A stretch of 35,959 nt of DNA from CAZMOK01 sp964644135 (GTDB taxonomy: Bacteria > Bacteroidota > Bacteroidia > Bacteroidales > JAGOPY01), in assembly GCA_964644135.1 (NCBI GenBank), contig CAZXWD010000021.1, positions 1 to 35,959 on the forward strand, read 5' to 3'. Shown here one piece after another: positions 1 to 9,089 of the stretch; the stretch's first letter is position 1; each line of letters opens with the position of its first letter. A program made the position numbers and the translations under genes. The notes beneath the pieces were generated by a model. The model saw only the letters and a program-made list of their open reading frames with translations, ran no database searches and had not been told where the DNA came from.

Positions 1-44
1 ATGTCTTCCAGATGTCTTCCAGATGTCTTCCAGATGTCTTCCAG
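1..44. repeat. Four tandem copies of an 11-bp unit (ATGTCTTCCAG)
   Basis: Four exact head-to-tail copies of ATGTCTTCCAG begin at base 1 and are followed by a diverged partial copy (ATGTCATCCC). The array may continue beyond the left edge. It ends about 35 bp before the preferred start of the first glycosyltransferase. Each unit carries an ATG; because 11 is not a multiple of 3, only the ATG at 23 is in frame with the gene. Confidence 0.9.
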
Positions 45-79
45 ATGTCATCCCTTTTATTACTAACTTTGAAACCACC

Positions 80-862
80 ATGACCAAAATATCTGCCGTA
101 ATAATAACCTTTAACGAAGAACGGAATATCGCCAGGTGCCTCCAGTCTGTTAAAGATGTGGCCGATGAAGTTGTCGTGGTCGACTCGTATTCAACCGACC
201 GGACAGAAGAGATCTGCAGATCCTTCGGAGTGATCTTCATGCAAAATGAATGGCTGGGCTATTCCGGACAGAAAAATTTTGCCAATGCCCAGGCCTCCTA
301 TGATAACATATTATCGCTCGATGCCGATGAAGCCCTGTCGGAAACCCTCAGGGAGGAAATAGTGAAAGAGAAAGAAAAGGGCCTGAAACATGCATACGAG
401 ATGAACCGGATGACCAATTATTGCGGCCACTGGATAAGGTATGGAAGCTGGTACCCCGACAGGCAACTAAGACTCTTCAACCGTACTTCAGGCCGTTGGG
501 ACGGTGAAAAGATCCATGAGAAATTCAGGCCGGATGAAGGGATAAATCCGGAATTCATGAAAGGCGATATCCTTCATTTCTCATACTATTCAATTAAGGA
601 ACACATTGACCAGGCAAACCATTTTACAACCCTCACCGCCGAAGTTGCATTCTCCAGGGGCAAGACAGCGCCACTGGTCAAACTCTTGGTAAACCCGTTT
701 TTAAGGTTTTTCAGGGATTTCTTTCTCAGGGCCGGCTTTCTCGATGGATACCACGGTTTTCTCGTTGCCCGGATTTCTGCCTTTGCAACATTTCTTAAAT
801 ACAGCAAGATCAGGCAATTACACAAACAAACAAAAACCAAAACAGCATCTCCCGGCAAATGA
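80..862 (+). CDS. Family 2 glycosyltransferase, WaaE/KdtX-like
   Basis: A 260-residue inverting glycosyltransferase with a GT-A fold, expected on the cytoplasmic side of the inner membrane and acting in lipopolysaccharide core or other surface glycan synthesis. The N-terminus shows the family 2 nucleotide-sugar fold (ISAVIITFNEERNIARCL, then EVVVVDSYSTDRTEEI) and a DxD-type metal motif in LSLDADEAL near residue 83. The C-terminal third has the basic and hydrophobic character of WaaE/KdtX-like enzymes. The reading frame is open back to 23, but those 19 extra codons come from the upstream tandem repeat and resemble no family N-terminus, so ATG at 80 is preferred. Its stop overlaps the next start by 4 bp (ATGA), so the two are probably translationally coupled. 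The donor and acceptor sugars cannot be read from sequence. Confidence 0.9.
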   Translation: MTKISAVIITFNEERNIARCLQSVKDVADEVVVVDSYSTDRTEEICRSFGVIFMQNEWLGYSGQKNFANAQASYDNILSLDADEALSETLREEIVKEKEKGLKHAYEMNRMTNYCGHWIRYGSWYPDRQLRLFNRTSGRWDGEKIHEKFRPDEGINPEFMKGDILHFSYYSIKEHIDQANHFTTLTAEVAFSRGKTAPLVKLLVNPFLRFFRDFFLRAGFLDGYHGFLVARISAFATFLKYSKIRQLHKQTKTKTASPGK

Positions 863-1869
863 AAAGGATCATCGTAAGCCGCACTGACAGCATTGGGGAT
901 GTTGTCCTTACTCTGCCCGTTCTGGGATGGCTTAAAAGTTCATTCCCCTCAAGCAATATTCTTTTCCTTGGTAAATCCTATACAAAACCCGTGGTAAGTC
1001 TTTCCGAAAACGTGACAGAGTTCATCGACTGGGACAAGATCAGAAAACTTCCATCCAAAGAGCAGGTAAAGGCATTCAGTGCACTCAATGCCGATCTTAT
1101 TATCCATGTTTTTCCCGTGAGCGAGATCGCCATACTGGCAAAAAAAGCCGGTATACCTGAACGGCTCGGGACCACCAACAGGCCTTACCACTGGACAACC
1201 TGCAACAGGCTGGTAAACCTTTCAAGAAAGAATTCCAGCCTGCACGAAGCCCAATTGAACCTCAAGCTTATCAAAAAATTATGCCAGAAGAGAGAAATAC
1301 CTTCTCTTGAAGCTATACCTGATCTTTATGGTTTAAAAAAACCGGAACCTCCGCATAAAAACCTGGCAGCACTGTTTGACAGTGAAAGACTGAATGTGAT
1401 CATCCACCCAAAATCCAAAGGGAGCGCCAGGGAATGGGGCACTGATAATTTTCGTGCATTGATCAATTCACTTGAAGAAGAGAAGTTCAATGTCTTTATT
1501 ACCGGCACTGAATCTGATGGCGGGATCCTGGAAAAGGAGGGTTTTTTCGATTTTAGCAGGCAGGTGCATAACCTTTTGGGAAAACTCAGCCTGGAAGACC
1601 TCATTTCATTTATCAGCACATCAGATGCCCTGGTTGCAGGAAGTACAGGGCCACTCCATATCGCAGCGGCTTATGGGATCCTTGCTATAGGGTTATATCC
1701 TCCAATAAAACCTATGCACCCCGGACGCTGGGCACCTGTAGGTAAAAATGCCCGGTATTTGGTGAAGGATAAAAAATGTAACGATTGTCGTAATTCAACC
1801 ATTTGTGAATGCCTGCAGAGCATACTTCCCAAACAAGTCAGGATGAAACTTGAAATGATCAACAAATGA
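859..1869 (+). CDS. Family 9 glycosyltransferase (ADP-heptose:LPS heptosyltransferase-like)
   Basis: A 336-residue GT-B fold transferase of family 9, whose known members add heptose to the inner core of lipopolysaccharide. The start RTDSIGDVVLTLPVLGWL matches the family N-terminus. IIHPKSKGSAREWG and LVAGSTGPLHIAAAYG are the two C-terminal motifs that bind the nucleotide sugar. A Cys-rich stretch near the C-terminus (KKCNDCRNSTICECL) is common in this family. It overlaps the preceding glycosyltransferase gene by 4 bp and precedes an O-antigen ligase-like gene, which supports a role in surface polysaccharide. Family-level assignment is firm; heptose as donor is an inference. Confidence 0.9.
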   Translation: MKRIIVSRTDSIGDVVLTLPVLGWLKSSFPSSNILFLGKSYTKPVVSLSENVTEFIDWDKIRKLPSKEQVKAFSALNADLIIHVFPVSEIAILAKKAGIPERLGTTNRPYHWTTCNRLVNLSRKNSSLHEAQLNLKLIKKLCQKREIPSLEAIPDLYGLKKPEPPHKNLAALFDSERLNVIIHPKSKGSAREWGTDNFRALINSLEEEKFNVFITGTESDGGILEKEGFFDFSRQVHNLLGKLSLEDLISFISTSDALVAGSTGPLHIAAAYGILAIGLYPPIKPMHPGRWAPVGKNARYLVKDKKCNDCRNSTICECLQSILPKQVRMKLEMINK

Positions 1870-1946
1870 AGCAGTAGCTGATCAGCTTAAAAAAAAGCCC
1901 TTCATCTATTATTTTATTATTTTTGGCCGTCATTATCCGGGTAGTT

Positions 1947-3611
1947 ATGCAAGCAAATCAGATCTTGTCGTGGATGTATTTTTTCGGGCTGGCAATGCTG
2001 GTTGTAGCATTACCCCTGTCTAAGTTCCTGATGAGCGTTTCCCAGTTCTACCTTGTGGGCGTTTTTATCCTCGACGGAATTGACCGTCAAAAAGTACTCG
2101 ATTTTTTCGGTGAAAGAAACAGGAAATCCATTATTCTGCTGATTGCACCATACTCCATCTCCTGGGCAATGGAGGCTGTTGTCAGGAAATTCAAAAGATT
2201 TTTCTCTTCCGATAATATTCCGGCAGTAGTGTTCAGCTCTCTTTACCTTCTTCATATCCTTGGCCTGATACATACCGTCGATTTTGATTACGCGCTGAAA
2301 GATCTTAGGATCAAACTTCCCATTCTGCTGCTGCCTCTCATCTTCTCAACAATGCCCACACTCGACAGAACTCAGTTCAGAAGGCTTATGATAATATTTG
2401 CTGGTGCTGTCCTGGTCGCAACCCTTATTAGTATATATTTTCTCCTGTCGGAACCTGTTGCCGATATTCGTGAAATATCAAAATTCATCTCACACATCAG
2501 GTTCAGCCTGCTGATCTGCATAGCCATTTTAATACTTACCTACTGGATACTGAAACAGAGCATTTTCAACCTAAAATGGAAACTGGTCTTTCTGGCAGTA
2601 ACCATCTGGTTCATAACCTACCTGATAATTGTTACCTCTATCACAGGGCTGGTCATCCTGATCTCAACAGGCATTATCCTCCTTATCGTCCTTGTTTTCC
2701 AGGTGACGAAAAGCTGGTGGATGAAGAGCCTGTATCTTGTATTCCTTGTAGTTATCCCGATTACGGTCATTTCTTTTGTGGTATCCATAGTGAATGATGT
2801 CTATAAGATACACCCCATTGACGTTGACAGGCTTGACAAGAATACAGCACAGGGGAACCCTTACTGGCATGACCTTACAAATGAACAGATCGAAAACGGG
2901 TATTATGTCTGGCTCTACATAAATTTCGATGAAATGAGGGAGGCATGGAATGAAAGGAGCGACATGGACTTTGACGGCCTCGACAAACGTGGACAAGAGC
3001 TCAGGTACACCATTGTTAGATTCCTTACATCAAAAGGCTACAGAAAAGATGCTGAAGGAGTTAACAAACTGACGGATGAGGAGATTGCCCTTGTGGAAAA
3101 GGGTGAAGCCAGCATCCTCTATCATGAAAGACCTCAACTGTATGTGAGGCTGTACAAGATAATATGGGAATACCAACAGTACCAGCTTACCGGCAATGCT
3201 TCAGGTCATTCGGTAATGCAACGGTTTGTGTATGCACAAACCGCTGTCTCGATCATCAAAGAAAATCCCTGGTTCGGCGTGGGGACCGGTGACCTGAACC
3301 TTGCCTTCCATAAAAAATACAAGCAAATGAATACCCTCCTTGATGAACAGTTCAGATGGAGGTCACACAACCAGTTCCTTGCTATTTCAGTGGGATTCGG
3401 GCTGGTGGGGCTTGTTTGGTTCCTTTTCAGCTTGCTGTACCCTCCTATTGTGACACAGCGCTTTTCCGACTATTTCTACCTCAGTTTTTTCCTCGTCATC
3501 CTGTTTTCTATGTTTGCTGAAGATACCATGGAAACCCAGGCAGGAGTCACTATCTTCGCCTTCTTCTCGTCATTGTACCTGTTCGCAAAAAAATTTCACG
3601 ATTCATTCTGA
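1947..3611 (+). CDS. O-antigen ligase/polymerase family membrane protein
   Basis: A polytopic membrane protein of about 554 residues with roughly ten hydrophobic helices and a Wzy_C/O-antigen ligase core. The characteristic region lies near the C-terminus: GVGTGD, then RSHNQFL followed by a helix. WaaL and Wzy enzymes of this family work on the periplasmic face, joining or polymerising lipid-linked glycans. A long hydrophilic stretch of about 130 residues (roughly 285-420) sits between membrane segments just before that core and should be periplasmic. A TTG at 1923 is in frame, but ATG at 1947 (MQANQILSWMYF) gives a normal start. Ligase and polymerase cannot be told apart from sequence; the neighbouring glycosyltransferases fit either. 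Confidence 0.85.
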   Translation: MQANQILSWMYFFGLAMLVVALPLSKFLMSVSQFYLVGVFILDGIDRQKVLDFFGERNRKSIILLIAPYSISWAMEAVVRKFKRFFSSDNIPAVVFSSLYLLHILGLIHTVDFDYALKDLRIKLPILLLPLIFSTMPTLDRTQFRRLMIIFAGAVLVATLISIYFLLSEPVADIREISKFISHIRFSLLICIAILILTYWILKQSIFNLKWKLVFLAVTIWFITYLIIVTSITGLVILISTGIILLIVLVFQVTKSWWMKSLYLVFLVVIPITVISFVVSIVNDVYKIHPIDVDRLDKNTAQGNPYWHDLTNEQIENGYYVWLYINFDEMREAWNERSDMDFDGLDKRGQELRYTIVRFLTSKGYRKDAEGVNKLTDEEIALVEKGEASILYHERPQLYVRLYKIIWEYQQYQLTGNASGHSVMQRFVYAQTAVSIIKENPWFGVGTGDLNLAFHKKYKQMNTLLDEQFRWRSHNQFLAISVGFGLVGLVWFLFSLLYPPIVTQRFSDYFYLSFFLVILFSMFAEDTMETQAGVTIFAFFSSLYLFAKKFHDSF

Positions 3612-3625
3612 TTTAAGGTCAAGGT

Positions 3626-4612
3626 ATGCCTGCAACCAATGAGTGGCTAAAAAACTGGACAGCAATAATCAATCCCAGCTCAGGAGCGGGAAAAGGTGAG
3701 CGCGACTGGCCTTCGATCAATATGCACCTACAAGGGGCAGGCTTTATTTTCAGGCCTTTCTTTACTGAATACCGGGGCCATGCCATCGAACTGACCGAAA
3801 AACTCTTGTCGCTGGGTGAAAAGAAATTCATTGTAGTAGGCGGAGACGGTACGTTGAACGAAGTGGTCAATGGTATTATGAACCTTTCGGGAAAGATCGA
3901 TACTAATGAAGTTGTTACGGGAATGATCCCGGTAGGAACGGGAAACGACTGGGGTAGGATGTACCGGATATCATCAAAGTACAAAAAGTCGGTGAAGGCC
4001 CTTGCCAAAGGAAAAACTTTTATGCAGGACGTTGCCCGTGTAGGGTATTTTCGGGGAAATGAGGAGGTGTTCCGTTACCTTGTAAACATGGCAGGAGCCG
4101 GCTATGATGCATTAGTTACGAAAAGGACCAATGAACTGAAAGAAAAAGGCAAGGCAGGATTGATGTCTTACCTCTACCAGCTCATTAAAGGACTTTTCAA
4201 ATACCGCCAGGCCATAATGAAGGTGGAGGTGGACAATACAACTGTCTATGAAGGAGGCGTGTTTTCCCTGAATGTGGGTGTGTGCAGGTACAATGGCGGT
4301 GGTATGATGCAATTGCCTCACGCAATACCTGACGACGGCCTTCTGGATGTCACGATCATCAAAAAAACGACCAGAAGGTATATTCTTCGGCACCTTCATA
4401 AGGTTTTCGACGGGTCTTTTGTAAACCTTTCAAAGGTCATGACTGCAAGGGGTAAAAAAGTAAAGGTCACAGGTGTTGCCAATGAATTGCTTAACCTCGA
4501 AATTGACGGTGAATCGCTTGGAAACAGCCCTTTCCACTTTGATATCCCCGGCAGAAAAGCCCGTTTTGTGATCAATAAAAGTTGGGAACACAGATCAAAA
4601 AAGAAGGATTGA
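3626..4612 (+). CDS. Diacylglycerol kinase family lipid kinase (DagK/YegS-like)
   Basis: A 328-residue soluble lipid kinase of the DAGK catalytic family. It shows the three hallmark motifs: NPSSGAGKG near residue 17, the nucleotide-binding GGDGTLNEVVNGI near residue 74, and GTGNDWGR near residue 107. The C-terminal half ends in EIDGES followed by a short beta-rich segment, typical of the YegS/DgkB fold. Members phosphorylate diacylglycerol, or sometimes sphingoid bases or other lipids, with ATP. It starts 14 bp after the O-antigen ligase-like gene, so it is probably in the same transcript and could recycle diacylglycerol released during envelope synthesis. The exact lipid substrate is unknown; sphingolipid use is possible, since many Bacteroidales make sphingolipids. 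Confidence 0.9.
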   Translation: MPATNEWLKNWTAIINPSSGAGKGERDWPSINMHLQGAGFIFRPFFTEYRGHAIELTEKLLSLGEKKFIVVGGDGTLNEVVNGIMNLSGKIDTNEVVTGMIPVGTGNDWGRMYRISSKYKKSVKALAKGKTFMQDVARVGYFRGNEEVFRYLVNMAGAGYDALVTKRTNELKEKGKAGLMSYLYQLIKGLFKYRQAIMKVEVDNTTVYEGGVFSLNVGVCRYNGGGMMQLPHAIPDDGLLDVTIIKKTTRRYILRHLHKVFDGSFVNLSKVMTARGKKVKVTGVANELLNLEIDGESLGNSPFHFDIPGRKARFVINKSWEHRSKKKD

Positions 4613-4618
4613 ACCTTG

Positions 4619-6334
4619 TCAGGGTGAAACCCAGTTACCGTCCTCTTTTATCAGGTTGATCAGTTCGTCTATGGCATCAGCTTCGGGCAGGTTCCTTTTT
4701 ATCTCATCCGGACCTCTGAACAAGCTGACTTTTCCTTTTCCTGAACCAACATAGCCGTAATCGGCCCCTGCCATTTCTCCCGGACCATTAACAATACACC
4801 CCATCACTGCTATTTTCAGGCCTTTCAGGTGTGAGGTCCTTTTCCGTACCTCATCAAGCACCGATTTAATATCGAATTTGGTACGGCCGCAGGATGGGCA
4901 GGCAATGAATTCAGCCTTTGAAATACGCCGGCCCGTAGCCTGTAAAATGCCAAACATCAATTCCACTAATGAAAAACCCTTCATTTCGACCCACAATCCG
5001 TCTCCTTCACCATCAACTAAAATACCGCCTGCGCCTATGGTTGCTTCTATGAGTGCATCATCGTAATCAGTGCCTGAAATTCGTCTTTTGAGAATGACCG
5101 GAATGGTTTGGTTTTCCTCTCTTATCTTTCTTATCTCTTTCCTGTAAAAATGCAACGAATCATCCCCTGAGGCTTCCGAAACGATCAGGTCTGATCCTCT
5201 GGTTTTGCCTGGTGTTACCGAATAAGTGTACTTTTTTTGTGGTAGTCCGGAGGTGACCAGGCTATTTTCCCCGGCAGGGATAAGGTCGGGGACAAAGCGG
5301 TCACCCAGTATTTCCGGGGAAGGATCACGAGGTAACGGATGTACTACTTTTGTCACCTGGAATTCCGTTTTATCCGGATAATCCTTCTTTTGCCGGGCTG
5401 TAATGCTTCCATAAAGGTTGAAAGCAGGTTCCCCGTCATGCGTAAAAGTGCGTTTACCTTCCTTTGTATATCTTTCAGCCAGCTTTCTGGCAAAGGGTAT
5501 CTCATCAAGCGGATCGCCGGTAAGGGAAACCCTGATGGTATCACCAAGGCCATCTTCAAGCAATGTTCCTATTCCCAGGGCCGATTTGATCCTTCCGTCC
5601 TCACCTTCACCTGCTTCTGTTACACCAAGGTGAAGCGGATAAGCCATATCCTCAGCATTCATTATTGCCACTATCAGCCTGTTGGCAGCTATCATGGTGG
5701 CTGCATGGCTCGATTTCAATGAAACGAGAATATCCCCAAATCCAAATCCTTTCAGTATCCTGAGGTATTCCATTGCCGACTCCACCATCCCTTCCACTGT
5801 ATTTCCATATCTCTGAAGGATCCTGGGTGAAAGGGATCCATGATTCACGCCAACCCGGAGCGCTGTGTGGTTCCTCTTACAGATCTCGGCCAGTTTAAAA
5901 AGTTTCTCCCTCACACGATCGAGTGAATGGTCGTAGTCAGCCTCATCAAATATTTTCAGCGACCTGTTTTCAGCATAATTTCCCGGGTTGATCCTCACTT
6001 TTTCCACGATCCCGGCAGCAATTTCGGCTGCCGCCGGAACATAATGCACGTCTGCTACAACAGGCTGCTTGTATCCGTACCTTAAAAGCTGATCCTTGAT
6101 CCTGGCAAGGTTCATGGCATCTTTTTTCGACGGAACGGTTATCCTGACCATCTCACAACCCGCATCAAAAAGTCCGGTGCACTGCCTGACCGTAGCCCGG
6201 GTGTCCATGGTATCGGTGTTCACCATCGACTGCACCCTCACAGGATGGCTGCCCCCTACAGATATTTCGCCGATCATAACAACGCGGCTTCTGTACTGAT
6301 CCGGAAAGGATGGTATATTTGTGCTGTCAGGCAT
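4619..6334 (-). CDS. ispG: 4-Hydroxy-3-methylbut-2-en-1-yl diphosphate synthase, long form
   Basis: IspG (GcpE) reduces methylerythritol cyclodiphosphate to HMBPP in the MEP isoprenoid pathway using a [4Fe-4S] cluster. The N-terminal barrel has the family motifs (VRVQSMVNTDTMDT, ADVHYVPAAA, VRINPGN). The C-terminal cluster domain has ACPSCGRTKFDI and GCIVNGPGEM, which supply the cysteines. At 571 residues it is about 200 longer than the E. coli enzyme. The extra length is a domain between the barrel and the cluster domain (about 270-460), known from Bacteroidetes, Chlamydiae and plants. It converges on the lipid kinase gene with only 6 bp between stops. ATG at 6334 sits about 18 bp after a TAACTTTG box. 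Confidence 0.97.
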   Translation of the reverse strand: MPDSTNIPSFPDQYRSRVVMIGEISVGGSHPVRVQSMVNTDTMDTRATVRQCTGLFDAGCEMVRITVPSKKDAMNLARIKDQLLRYGYKQPVVADVHYVPAAAEIAAGIVEKVRINPGNYAENRSLKIFDEADYDHSLDRVREKLFKLAEICKRNHTALRVGVNHGSLSPRILQRYGNTVEGMVESAMEYLRILKGFGFGDILVSLKSSHAATMIAANRLIVAIMNAEDMAYPLHLGVTEAGEGEDGRIKSALGIGTLLEDGLGDTIRVSLTGDPLDEIPFARKLAERYTKEGKRTFTHDGEPAFNLYGSITARQKKDYPDKTEFQVTKVVHPLPRDPSPEILGDRFVPDLIPAGENSLVTSGLPQKKYTYSVTPGKTRGSDLIVSEASGDDSLHFYRKEIRKIREENQTIPVILKRRISGTDYDDALIEATIGAGGILVDGEGDGLWVEMKGFSLVELMFGILQATGRRISKAEFIACPSCGRTKFDIKSVLDEVRKRTSHLKGLKIAVMGCIVNGPGEMAGADYGYVGSGKGKVSLFRGPDEIKRNLPEADAIDELINLIKEDGNWVSP

Positions 6335-6351
6335 AAGAGCGAAACCTTTTC

Positions 6352-6359
6352 CAAAGTTA
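6352..6359 (-). promoter_or_regulatory. Candidate -7 box (TAACTTTG) for ispG
   Basis: On the minus strand TAACTTTG matches the Bacteroidetes -7 consensus TAnnTTTG exactly, 17 bp upstream of the ispG ATG, giving a leader of roughly 10 nt. No clear TTTG -33 box is visible at the right spacing, so this is a partial match. Confidence 0.4.
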
Positions 6360-6377
6360 ACATATAATCAAGAGACT

Positions 6378-6385
6378 TATTTTTG
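6378..6385 (+). promoter_or_regulatory. Candidate -7 box (TATTTTTG) for porZ
   Basis: TATTTTTG matches TAnnTTTG in the 146-bp divergent spacer between ispG and porZ. It lies about 95 bp upstream of the porZ ATG and back to back with the ispG box. No good -33 element is seen. Confidence 0.3.
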
Positions 6386-6480
6386 CAAAGCTTTCGGTGT
6401 ATGGCCTTTTCTGGACTTATTTCTGACAATAAAATCCTTAAATTGCAGTTTTATTGTTACTTCAATATATTGAATCCCTT

Positions 6481-8838
6481 ATGAAGAGAATTTCTTACCT
6501 TTTGACGCTCGCTGTCCTTTCAGCCATTATCCTCCAGGTAAAAGCCCAGCAGGTTGGCATAGGCGAATGGCGCGATATGCTTCCTTACGACAATACCATA
6601 GCCGTTGAGGAGGTTGGCAGCAGAATGTATTGCGCCACACAATACAGCATGTTCTATTACGACAGGGAAGACCTGAGTATCCAGAGGATAAGCAAGGTAA
6701 ACGGACTCTCGGATATAGGGGTGAGCCATATGGCCTACAATGAGGGCCAGCAAACCCTTGTTGTGGCTTATACCAATACGAACATCGACCTGTTAAAAGG
6801 TTCGGTATACATCAATATCCCCGATATAAAACGAAAGGAAATACTCGGTAACAAAACCATAAACAGGGTTGTGAACAACAACAGCTTTGCCTACCTGGCC
6901 TGTGGCTTTGGTATTGTGGTGCTTGATGTTGAAAAAGAAGAGGTTAAGGATACTTACTATATTGGCAATGAAGGGGCTCCGGTGCAGGTTTACGACATTG
7001 CTTTTGATGATCAATACATCTATGCAGGCACAGAGGAGGGTATTTATTATGCAGATAAAGAGGATCCGAACCTGGCGTTTTTTGGCAACTGGGACAGGTT
7101 TGAGAATCTTCCGGAGGGATTTTCAACATATAACCATGTCCATGTTTTCAATGGAGACCTTCTCGTCAATTACATGAACCCTGATGATGAGACCGACCAG
7201 CTCTATGTAAGAAATAACGATGAATGGGTTATTTTTGATGACGAACCTAATAACAGGACAAAAAGTATCCGCACTTCAAATAACAACAAACTCATCGTAT
7301 CCTATAATTACTTTGTAAAAGAATACTCCCAGGACCTTGAGCTTACACTCAAGATCTTTACCTACGGAGAAGGTGGACCGGCCCCAAATGACGCCCTTCT
7401 GTCATCCGATGGTGAATATTACTGGATAGCCGACAGGAACCGCGGACTGGTAAAAGTGTGGGGAAACGGGTTTGAAAGGGAATTCATAATGCCTTCCGGG
7501 GCTCCCACTGCCGAGATCTATGACATGTCGACCGGCGGAGGGCACCTCTGGGTTGTGCCGGGTGGTATGTCCAGTACCTGGAACAATATTTTTAAAACCG
7601 CTGTTGCCTATTCATTCATTGATGAAACATGGACTGAGTACAATCCTTTCAACACAGACGGGCTCGACTCGCTCCGTGATATGGTTGCTGTTAAGGTGGA
7701 TCCGCTTGACCCTGACCATGTCTACACGGGTTCATGGTGGTTGGGAGTTGTGGAGTTCCGCGACGGTGAAAAAGCCGGGATCTACACTTCTGATAACAGT
7801 TCACTTAATTCGCACGAACTTCAAAGCTATCCCATCTGCAAAGTGGGAGGGATCGATTTCGACAGCGAAAACAACGTATGGTTTTCCAATTCGGGAGGGG
7901 AAGATATCCTTTCTGTGAGAAAAAGCAACGGGACGCCCGAGTGGGAATCGTTCAACCTCGGCTCATCAACAATTGGTATATACGTGCGGCAGCTCCTGGT
8001 AGATTCTTACGATCAGAAGTGGATGATCTGCAGGGTCACAGCCTCAAACCCTCCCAATCCATACTATATGTATGTTTTTGATGAAAAGAACCCTCCTGGA
8101 CAACAGGTGCGGGGTTTGAAATCGGGAACCGGCAGCGGTAATCTTCCCGGAAACACTGTCTTCAGTATGGCCGAAGACCTCGATGGTGAGGTGTGGATAG
8201 GAACTGACGACGGCATAGCCATCTTTTATTCACCCGAAGGAGTGCTGACAGGGCAGGGTGAAGAACGTGACGCCGTAAGGCCTCTTGTAGATTTTGACGG
8301 GTATGTCCAGTATCTTCTGGAAACAGAGACTGTTCGAGCCATTGCTGTTGACGGTAACAATCGCAAATGGATAGGCACCGAAAGGGCGGGCGTTTTCCTT
8401 CTTTCGGAAGACGGAACAGAGCAACTCCTTCATTTTACGGAAGATAACAGCCCCCTTCTTTCCAATACAGTAACCGACCTGGCAATAAACGGAGAAACCG
8501 GCGATGTTTATATGGCCACGGCCAGAGGTTTGGTAGCCTACAAAGGAACAGCTACTGAACCGGATGATGAAAATTCAGATGTCTATGCCTATCCCAACCC
8601 GGTCAGGCCCGGATACACAGGCCCTATAGCCATTAAAGGCATGGTGGGCAATGCAAGTGTAAAGATCACAGATGTTAACGGAAACCTGATCTATGAAACC
8701 CGGGCCGAAGGCGGCCAGGCAGTATGGAATGGCTATAATTTCGACGGCGACAGGGCAAGGTCAGGGGTATACCTTGTATTCATTTCCAACGACGACGGAT
8801 CTGAAACCATGGTAACCAAGATCCTTTTCGTAAACTGA
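6481..8838 (+). CDS. porZ: PorZ-like type IX secretion surface protein (beta-propellers plus CTD)
   Basis: A 785-residue secreted protein. ATG at 6481 gives a clean signal peptide (MKRISYLLTLAVLSAIILQVKAQ); the frame extends to a TTG at 6454, which is less likely. The start of the mature protein (GEWRDMLPYDNT, then YDREDLSIQRISKVNGLSD and LVVAYTNTNIDLL) is typical of PorZ, which carries two beta-propellers. Propeller-like blades (WIGTDDGIAIF, WIGTERAGVFLL, MATARGLVAY) continue to about residue 690. The last 85 or so residues are a type A sorting domain: YPNPVRPG, VKITDVNGNLIYET, GGQAVWNG, SGVYLVF. In Porphyromonas gingivalis PorZ belongs to the surface attachment complex that links cargo to anionic lipopolysaccharide. 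No other T9SS gene is in the window. A generic propeller T9SS cargo is the alternative, but length and domain order favour PorZ. Confidence 0.85.
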   Translation: MKRISYLLTLAVLSAIILQVKAQQVGIGEWRDMLPYDNTIAVEEVGSRMYCATQYSMFYYDREDLSIQRISKVNGLSDIGVSHMAYNEGQQTLVVAYTNTNIDLLKGSVYINIPDIKRKEILGNKTINRVVNNNSFAYLACGFGIVVLDVEKEEVKDTYYIGNEGAPVQVYDIAFDDQYIYAGTEEGIYYADKEDPNLAFFGNWDRFENLPEGFSTYNHVHVFNGDLLVNYMNPDDETDQLYVRNNDEWVIFDDEPNNRTKSIRTSNNNKLIVSYNYFVKEYSQDLELTLKIFTYGEGGPAPNDALLSSDGEYYWIADRNRGLVKVWGNGFEREFIMPSGAPTAEIYDMSTGGGHLWVVPGGMSSTWNNIFKTAVAYSFIDETWTEYNPFNTDGLDSLRDMVAVKVDPLDPDHVYTGSWWLGVVEFRDGEKAGIYTSDNSSLNSHELQSYPICKVGGIDFDSENNVWFSNSGGEDILSVRKSNGTPEWESFNLGSSTIGIYVRQLLVDSYDQKWMICRVTASNPPNPYYMYVFDEKNPPGQQVRGLKSGTGSGNLPGNTVFSMAEDLDGEVWIGTDDGIAIFYSPEGVLTGQGEERDAVRPLVDFDGYVQYLLETETVRAIAVDGNNRKWIGTERAGVFLLSEDGTEQLLHFTEDNSPLLSNTVTDLAINGETGDVYMATARGLVAYKGTATEPDDENSDVYAYPNPVRPGYTGPIAIKGMVGNASVKITDVNGNLIYETRAEGGQAVWNGYNFDGDRARSGVYLVFISNDDGSETMVTKILFVN

Positions 8839-8926
8839 TCAAACACCCAGAAACATGTAACGATTGCACGATGTAGCGATGTAACGATTTTACCGTAACA
8901 CTTTAACACCTTATCACCCTACTTTT

Positions 8927-8942
8927 TGTACGAATAAATACA
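8927..8942 (+). promoter_or_regulatory. Operator-like site 1, TGTA-N8-TACA
   Basis: TGTACGAATAAATACA has TGTA/TACA dyad half-sites. Its start is 21 bp, two helical turns, from the start of site 2, so proteins bound to both would face the same side of the DNA. Confidence 0.5.
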
Positions 8943-8947
8943 AAAGA

Positions 8948-8963
8948 TGTAGGAATAAGTACA
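8948..8963 (+). promoter_or_regulatory. Operator-like site 2, TGTA-N8-TACA
   Basis: TGTAGGAATAAGTACA shares 13 of 16 positions with site 1, including both half-sites and the central GAATAA. Confidence 0.5.
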
Positions 8964-9039
8964 AACTGCTCCTTGTTGACTCTTCTCACTAATCTGTAAA
9001 ATAAACTTTTATCTGTTTGTATATCAATGATTTATTATT

Positions 9040-9055
9040 TGTACGAATAAATACA
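9040..9055 (+). promoter_or_regulatory. Operator-like site 3, TGTA-N8-TACA
   Basis: TGTACGAATAAATACA is identical to site 1 over all 16 bp, although 97 bp of unrelated sequence separates them. Confidence 0.5.
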
Positions 9056-9065
9056 TACAGTTATG

Positions 9066-9081
9066 CGTACGTATTCATACA
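9066..9081 (-). promoter_or_regulatory. Operator-like site 4, reverse-oriented variant
   Basis: On the minus strand this reads TGTATGAATACGTACG: the same GAATA core with one changed outer base. It ends 8 bp before the -33 element of the candidate promoter, a typical place for an activator. It is the weakest of the four matches. Confidence 0.4.
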
Positions 9082-9089
9082 ACTTTACT

